From: Litoditis marina
Lineage: Eukaryota; Nematoda; Chromadorea; Rhabditida; Rhabditidae
Direction of reading: 5' to 3'
Assembly: GCA_964036275.1 (NCBI GenBank)
Contig: OZ038436.1
Coordinates: forward strand, 20,673,904-20,737,903
DNA length: 64,000 bases
Below, one piece after another: positions 57,496-64,000 of this stretch. Both the position numbers and the translations under genes were made by a program. Every line of letters begins with the position of its first letter. Position 1 is the stretch's first letter. The notes beneath the pieces were generated by a model. The model was not told the DNA's origin, searched no databases, and was given only the letters and a program-made list of their open reading frames with translations.

Positions 57496-60400
57496 TACTC
57501 TGCACAACTCCACCCATGTTTTTCCTATTCTCTTGAAACCGGCGTTCACCCGGAACTACTAGGTGCCATCGGCGGTGGCCTATGCCCTCCGGTCATCCGA
57601 TCCGTGTTGTTTGCTCTCGGCCCCCTTTTCCGTCTGACGCCGCTCCTCGTTTTATCAGCTGCCCCCTAACACGGTCATTCTCCCATAATTATATCGTTCA
57701 CCTGACCGTTTCCATTATATTATATGGTATGAGGTTCATTCTTCGCAAAGCGAGTGCACGGTTGTGTTTGTAGTTTGATCTCGTCACATTTTGGCCATAG
57801 AAGGTCCGCTTTGGCGAGTATCGACATCAAACTATCACGAAAATTAGGTCATTCTCGGAAGCTCACTTGACGATCACGCGTTAGCAGTGATTCTGAAGTT
57901 TCTCACCATTTTTATACTTCTCTCTTGCACAACTCTATTCTAAACGTGATTGGTAGTCATGGATCTAGCATAACTGAAATAGATGGATAAAAATGTAACC
58001 AGCTATGCAGATATTTTTCTAGGATCCCCATGGTTATTTCCACTAAGAGATAGTATTTCATTACTAGAGAAAGCACCACGAATTTCCTATAGAAAAATGT
58101 TCAAAAAACACTGTACGTGAGTTACAAACCTTTTACGCTCGCCCTAGATGATAATGTGCTGAGTAGCTATTTAGTAGCCGACCGGAATAGCTGCCATTTT
58201 TCTGAATCCATGATGAATTCGCATTAGTAATGCTGTACGCCAATATGTTTGATGTGTGCGCCTGGTTCTCATATTCACACCAACTCACTTCACTTTATAT
58301 TTTTGCCGGATGTATAGTTCGGAAATCTCTTAAAGATAAAACCCTAGGACTTTATGAACAGTAAATCCCTCCATCACACACGTATCTGCACGTTTAGGTT
58401 GAAGTTAGAAACTTAAAATTTGAAGTTGAAGTTAAAATTAAGGTGTGCGCAAATGAAGCAAATCAGATGTATGGCCAGGGGTTTCGTGAAAAAACATGGT
58501 TTTTATGCACCGTTTTTTTTTGCAAATGAAAAATGGAACCGAGTTTACGTGAGCTGTATGAACGCGGCATTTTTGTAAAAGTGATAGAAAATAATGTGGT
58601 TTTTCACACTCCACACAGAACGCAACTCAAAAAAACAGCTTTTACACCTTATACACTTGGTCATCGAATAACCATTTACTTTGAAAGCTGGTGTAGTAAA
58701 GGAAAAGTGTGTATCACATTGAGTGCCATAACAGGAAACCACCAGTAGTGAAAACAAACTCGTAAAGTGGTTTAGTTCAGTGATGTTGTTGCAAACTGCA
58801 AACTACATTCCGTTTGCCTCCATAATTGTTGTATCACTCTCCCCCTTACGTGGTAGTGAATGAGAGGTCTTTCTAGAGTTCAGAAACGGAAAGAGTGGAA
58901 GTAAAAGTGAAAATCTGAATTTTTTGCTCCAAGAATGATTATACGCTCCGATATATTCGGTTTCGATTGTTTTTTTCTGGAAAGGATATCGTGTTGGGAC
59001 CAATTTCGTCCATGCTTTTTCGGTTGTCTATGCACCGAGTGCCCTTTCTCACCCGTCTTTTTCATCAAATGCTTAGCCGACCGCTAACCACCCGCAGAGT
59101 CAGCCATCCACAATGGTCAAATCTTATTCGAACCCCCACCCACCCCCAGCCACAAATGTCTCTGAAAGGCAATTATATGTTGTTTCCTCGAACTGCATCT
59201 ATTAGTACACTATACTCTATTTCACGCGCTCCTACTATATTACAGTACGACGTTCTGAGTTCAAATAACTGTTTGATATGTTATATTTTGAATCGTGTGG
59301 TTTTTGTGTGGGAATTTTCATCCGCAGTTTCCTGTTCCGGTTTTTTGCACCAAAAAGATCATAACTCAACCGAACACTTAAAACTCTACGTGAGAATGGC
59401 GTGGACTATAAACGTGTTTATCTTTTTGTTTACAAACTGATGATTGTGAACAAACGAATCTGTTCATCGAAACTTCATTCACGCATTGCTCTCTCGAATG
59501 CCCATGAAGTCTTTTGAATTTTTCATTTTTCCACGCTGGCTTCACAACTTCACTTCTTCTCCTACCAACACTCAATTTCGCTATTACGCCTGGTTTGTTG
59601 CAATAGTATACACATCTATCATTCTCAATCTGTTCAAGGGTCTCGAGTGGATTAGGCCCATCGTTTACAGTCCTTTAAGCCCTCGGGGCCAGCTGGCAGG
59701 ATGCCCGGAAAAGGACCGCGCGCGTCCGCGAGATTTGTCCATTTCCCGCGGTCACAATCCACTCTGATCCAATTACTAGATTCGCCACGCATAAATGAGT
59801 ATTGTCACCAACGCCGAGCTAAGACGCGCAAATCGGTCGTTTCTCAAAAACTTCAAATTCCAAGGAACACTAGAAAATTGAAGTTATTCTAAAGGAAATA
59901 CTGTGCTTCAATGAACAAGCAACTATGATATTATGTAGTTGAAGTAATTTGACTATTATGTAGTTGAAGTAAGTTCCTCTCAATTGTGAGGAAACCTCAA
60001 AGAGCGGGCACTTTCTCAATGCGCGATCTCGATACCTCGTGTGTTTCTCGCGTTCCACGTGAATATAACTTTGAATAGCTGTATACTTGTCCTAACCCCG
60101 TAAAACGTGTACTAATATCTTTAAGTAAAACGTGTTGACAATCCTGGTGAGAGAGCGTGTAGATCCGGTAGAAGCACATGTAGAAGCACGGTCACACGTT
60201 CTCTCACGTTCTTATCTGGTAAATCTCAGTTCCTACTCATTAGTGCTCACCTCATTTAGAGGGTGGTATTTAATATTCTGGCACATGCCGTCTAATCGTC
60301 TTGCTACCACCTAATCTGACTGGGCTGGGCGAGAGATGCGGTCACACAATTTGCCTACTCCTCTCTCTCATCAACCAACCATCCCTATTTCTATCTCCTC

Positions 60401-61316
60401 CTGATACTCTATCAATCTCCTTTTTCTTAGTGTGTGGTATTCCTGGGTGCTCTTTCTGTTCACATCCGTAAGTATAATATCAGTGAAAAGGTGTTGCATC
60501 CGTTTCTGGAAAGCGTTTCATAGCTGTTTCAATGATCATTCAAGACGAGAATAGTTAATTTTGATGTTAAAACAACTATGTTTTCCGTGGTCTGGATAAA
60601 AATCAACCTTTTCGGATTTGGCTAGTGTCCAGCGCCGCTCCTCAAACCAGTCGCAGCACCATTTAGCCTCTTGAATTTATCATTTGCATAGAAGGCGAGA
60701 GAATGGGGTATAGCTACGACCTTGGAGTCACCGAGTCTAGAGGGCCAGGGGGCCACATCGGTTTACGCACTACCCCCCGTCCCCTGGGACCAACCCGACA
60801 TGAGTCATTTCGCCTGAACGGAAACATATTGCCTCTCCCACGTATCGAATTGGACAACCTAAATGTCCACTCAGAGACGACTTGGATGTCTCGAGGAGTC
60901 ACCATATTTGGAAATAGTTCCAAACTTTTTGGGAGTCAAGGATCAATATTGTGCTAGGAAGTTATCGTTGTTGTGACACTGGTTTCGATAATATTCTCAA
61001 ATCTTGAAATTATACTTCATTTCCTCCATTTCCCTTAAAGGCGAACCGATATAGTACTCGTTGGTAACAGTTTTTAATACCAGCGAGATAATTAACTCAA
61101 TTTCTCGTTTTTAAAACAGCAGTAGTTTTTCAGCAGTACTACTCTATGTTCACGTGTTTCACGCGTTTTGAATACTTAGGTCATACTTAGCTTATAGAGG
61201 GTTTTTGTTGCGTTTACCATTCGGAGACGACGCATCAACATTCCCACAATTATTGTCATGAAAGGAGGGAAATGAGTGAGCAGGTCCCGCGATATTAGGT
61301 TACCGCTCTGGTCACT

Positions 61317-61329
61317 CCCCCCCCCCCCC
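61317..61329 (+). repeat. Poly(C) tract (13 C)
   Basis: Thirteen consecutive C on the + strand, inside the large receptor intron. Confidence 0.88.
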
Positions 61330-63689
61330 TATACATCGCTCATCATAACCTCTTTCCCTCTTATACTTGGAAAGAAAACTACAAAACACACAGACACACA
61401 CAACATTCTTGCGTTTGTAAAACGCACGTGCAACGTGTAGATGCACAACTTTTGGGTCATTTATACTTGTGAAACGGTTTCTAATGTTAGGCTAAGTTTT
61501 TTTTATGATTGTGGTTTATTCAAAAAGTATACCCGAAGACTGACTGGAGTCCTTGGGCCGGTCACCTTGAGCGAGCGCGAGACGCCAGCCGTTTTCAGTG
61601 ACTCCCCCACCTGTATACCGTTAATACCCTCACCGATCTTATCTTAATTCGGTTCAAAAGTTGCTGAAACAACACCACCTAATCAATGTTATCGTAGGAT
61701 TCTCTACCAATGTTATTCTGAAGTATCTCGAATTTGTTTGAACATACTTAGTCATCTTCACAGTGTATCTACTCAAGTGTTTTGTCAACCCAATTTACAT
61801 CATATGAGCGAGAAATCATATGAGCGAGAAAACAGAGAGAGAAAAGAGAGAATGGGTAATTTCTTACTTTCCTCCCCTTTTCACTACCATTGGAAAGTTT
61901 TTTGTTGACTCGTCTATCCTCCAATGCTATATGTGCATGTTTAATTCACATGACTTCCTATTGAACTGATAAGCGGACGCACTGATTGATATTATACTAA
62001 CAGACACTCATAACAAATTATTATACTTTCTGTCTATAAAAACTCAGTGTTCGTCACTCAAAAACTGCTTAGATTTAGATATATTCATCATAGTGCTCAT
62101 CACTTCTACGTGAACTTTTACAGTGTCAATTTCAACTTTAGATTGATGTTTTTCTACACGGGTTTTGATGCCTAAGTTTTTCTCAAGTTTTAATCTGAGC
62201 GTCGCTATGTTACTTGAATTCTATAAACTACCCCTTTTATATTTTTCGCACTTTCCAACAAAACAACAGTCAATTGTCGAAGGCGAACTTCATTTCATTT
62301 ATTCCGTTTCTACTCAGCACCGAATTTGCATTTCGCTCCAATCTGTTTGCGTGTTTGCACCATCAAAGCACAGGAAGTCGCCACTTTGAAGTGCAATGCG
62401 TTAAGTACTCTTGGAGCGAATTCCAATTCGCGCAAGTCTGTAAACAAATGAACTAAATTTCGTCAAACTTTCTACTTTTATGCTGTTTCCCTGCTACAAA
62501 AGAGCATAATGGGACAGGCATTACGCCATTTTTTTCTAATGAGGCCTGGGATTATGGCGGTCGTTCTCTTAGCGTTGACCTGCCACTGTCTCCCACACAC
62601 CACCCACAATGCAAGAAAATATCGATCGACCTATGTCGCATTTTTTCATAACATATTCCACTTTCAAACAAAACGACGTGTTTTCCATTGAGATTCAAGA
62701 AAATATATACTGCATTGTTGTCGCTTTTTTCTGCGAAAATGTTCATTTTTTCATTTGCATACTTATTCGATCAATTATTAGGTAGAATCGTGTCTTTCTC
62801 ACCAGATAAGGTGATTCTTCTTAGTCTGGAGTGGAAGAATAAATGTCTTCCATCAATCGACCTGCGATTGATGTACAGCATGCTCATAAATCACTTCCTC
62901 ACCACCGCCTGGGCGAAGTTAACTCCCACAGCGTTCAAAAACCGGAAATACTAACTAAACTAACTAATTGATTCAAAATTAGTTTTGACCTACCTCTACG
63001 TACTGTACGTTAATGTACGTGAGATTGCGTCGTCAATTTTGTAAATAACACCGTTATCAAACGCGCGCGAAACGTGAAATTTAAAATGTGAGTTTATTGA
63101 TTTCTCAATTTTCTCGACAAACAAATTTCGTGCCGGTGTTTTGTGTTGCTTTGTTGTCATCCTCACGTCTTCTGCTTATTCCATTAAATAACGATGTAGC
63201 CGATGATGAGCTAGGCCGTCCACGAGATCTATTTAGCCAACATCATTTGTTGACTCGCAGCGTCTCTCGAGACCATTTGCTCGCGTTTCGCGCGTTTTTC
63301 TTGAACTAAATTCGATTCCTATTTGAGAGACTCTTTTAGTACAATGCTCCATGCCCGATTCTATGAAATTATGTTATCTCTATTATTAACTCTTTATTGA
63401 ATCGTTCAATTGATCAATTTGTGAGAACATGAAAAATATTCACAAAAAAGTAATAAAAAAACAATACGTTGAACTTTTCGTAACATACAATCGAGGATAA
63501 TTCAGTTTTAAGTGTGAATGACTCCTTTCCCTGTGATTCACCCAATGTCAGCTCCTTCATTATCATTATTTGATGAGCTCTGTTTCTAATCTACTTCTTG
63601 GTGTACGTTCTCGGTTCTTCGTTTATTGCTTTTTCAAATCTACCGTTCCTACCGTTCTCATTCATGCTTTGATGCAGGTTCCCAGAGAA

Positions 63690-63716
63690 ATGTTAATAGC
63701 TCAAGGCAGTGTATAA
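63690..63716 (+). promoter_or_regulatory. ptp-3: Possible upstream ORF before the short-isoform start
   Basis: ATG at 63690 opens an eight-codon frame ending TAA at 63714-63716, 15 bases before the ATG at 63732. A possible splice or trans-splice acceptor (TTTGATGCAG, AG at 63676-63677) lies 12 bases before it. If the transcript starts there, this small frame would be met first by ribosomes. Confidence 0.3.
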
Positions 63717-63731
63717 CTAGTGCTCTGCAAA

Positions 63732-63813
63732 ATGATATTGCGTTTATTACCGCTTCTACTACTTCATTTATTATTTCGACCCGGCATTTCCGCTTCATCG
63801 AATGGACAGAAAG
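63732..63813 (+). CDS. ptp-3: Alternative ptp-3 first exon with signal peptide (PTP-3B-like)
   Basis: ATG at 63732 opens 27 codons plus one base, MILRLLPLLLLHLLF followed by RPGISASSNGQK and the donor AAAG|GTATGT. It is a strong signal peptide with a likely cleavage after the Ser-Ala stretch. The exon ends in phase 1, the phase used at almost every domain border of this receptor. Its position, after the exon for FN4 and before the unseen FN5, matches the C. elegans short isoform PTP-3B, which lacks the Ig domains and the first four FNIII repeats. The next exon lies outside the window, so the join is inferred. Confidence 0.65.
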
Positions 63814-64000
63814 GTATGTGAATTGTACATGTTTTCTACTGTCACTTGTCTGAATACTGAATCTATCAGCTGTACGTAGTTGCAACTAAGAAAAAAGACA
63901 TATACAAAGTTACAGCAATGCCTCTCAATCAATACTTAAGTTAAGGTATGGTAGATATATTCATCAAACATTTACTTACTTAGTTACTTACTTTTATTAT

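Larger units (their letters stand above)
53371..63731 (+). other. ptp-3: Large ptp-3 intron (10.4 kb or more)
   Basis: No FNIII or phosphatase coding segment was found up to the alternative first exon at 63732. GC-richer patches at about 57560-57660, 59650-59760 and 60690-60800 stand out and might be regulatory. Simple repeats: a CT-rich run at 57402-57486 with nine C following, a poly(C) tract at 61317-61329, an 18-bp doublet with a 25-bp period at 59930-59972, and TCATATGAGCGAGAAA doubled near 61800-61835. Short open frames have no support. Confidence 0.55.

Noticed and set aside
57295..57549. Arg/Glu-rich minus-strand ORF
   Set aside because: Translation of a CT microsatellite.
63088..63309. 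73-codon ORF in the large receptor intron
   Set aside because: Some charged composition, but no domain, no matching splice sites in receptor phase and no conserved motif.
1..64000. CRISPR arrays, bacterial operons, prophage or rRNA
   Set aside because: None seen; splice sites, collagen and receptor genes show nuclear DNA of an animal.

Overview
The window comes from a nematode, most likely a rhabditid related to Caenorhabditis. Three things point there: a tandem family of cuticle collagens with the three-exon nematode layout, a LAR-type receptor tyrosine phosphatase with worm-like exon phases, and AT-rich non-coding DNA full of short foldback elements. It is probably not C. elegans: collagen proline codons are mainly CCC/CCT rather than CCA, and introns are long (up to more than 10 kb). 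No species name can be fixed from the sequence alone.

Region 1 (about 1.1-14.2 kb): four complete collagen genes lie head to tail on the + strand, about 3.6-4.1 kb apart. Each has an 86-nt exon 1, an 85-nt exon 2 and a roughly 756-nt exon 3, a TATA-like box about 30-40 bp before the ATG, and a shared GC-rich block just upstream of it. The proteins are 308-309 aa: an N-terminal membrane anchor, a dibasic processing site, Cys-flanked Gly-X-Y blocks and a conserved C-terminus. Genes 1 and 4 are closest in coding sequence, promoter and 3'UTR; genes 2 and 3 form the other pair. These products would be secreted and cross-linked into cuticle.

Region 2 (about 14.2-41.3 kb): no intact protein gene was found. 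It holds CT microsatellites, poly(C) tracts that all lie on the + strand, several inverted-repeat (MITE-like) elements, minus-strand remnants of an HSDL2/DHS-6-type short-chain dehydrogenase, a patchwork duplication near 36 kb, and two tRNA-like sequences, the second ending on the start codon of the next gene.

Region 3 (41.3-64.0 kb): the 5' part of a LAR-type receptor tyrosine phosphatase gene (ptp-3 orthologue), + strand. The exons I reconstructed encode a signal peptide, three Ig domains and the first four fibronectin III domains, with continuous reading phase through 2,182 nt. The remaining FNIII repeats, transmembrane segment and phosphatase domains must lie beyond the right edge. Two further signal-peptide exons with the correct phase-1 donor occur inside introns: one before Ig3 (48.25 kb) and one after FN4 (63.73 kb). 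The second matches the known short PTP-3B arrangement; the first would give a receptor with Ig3 plus all FNIII domains and is the most interesting prediction here. Two possible in-frame microexons (33 and 24 nt) were also seen. All calls come from reading the sequence; no alignment or transcript data were available.
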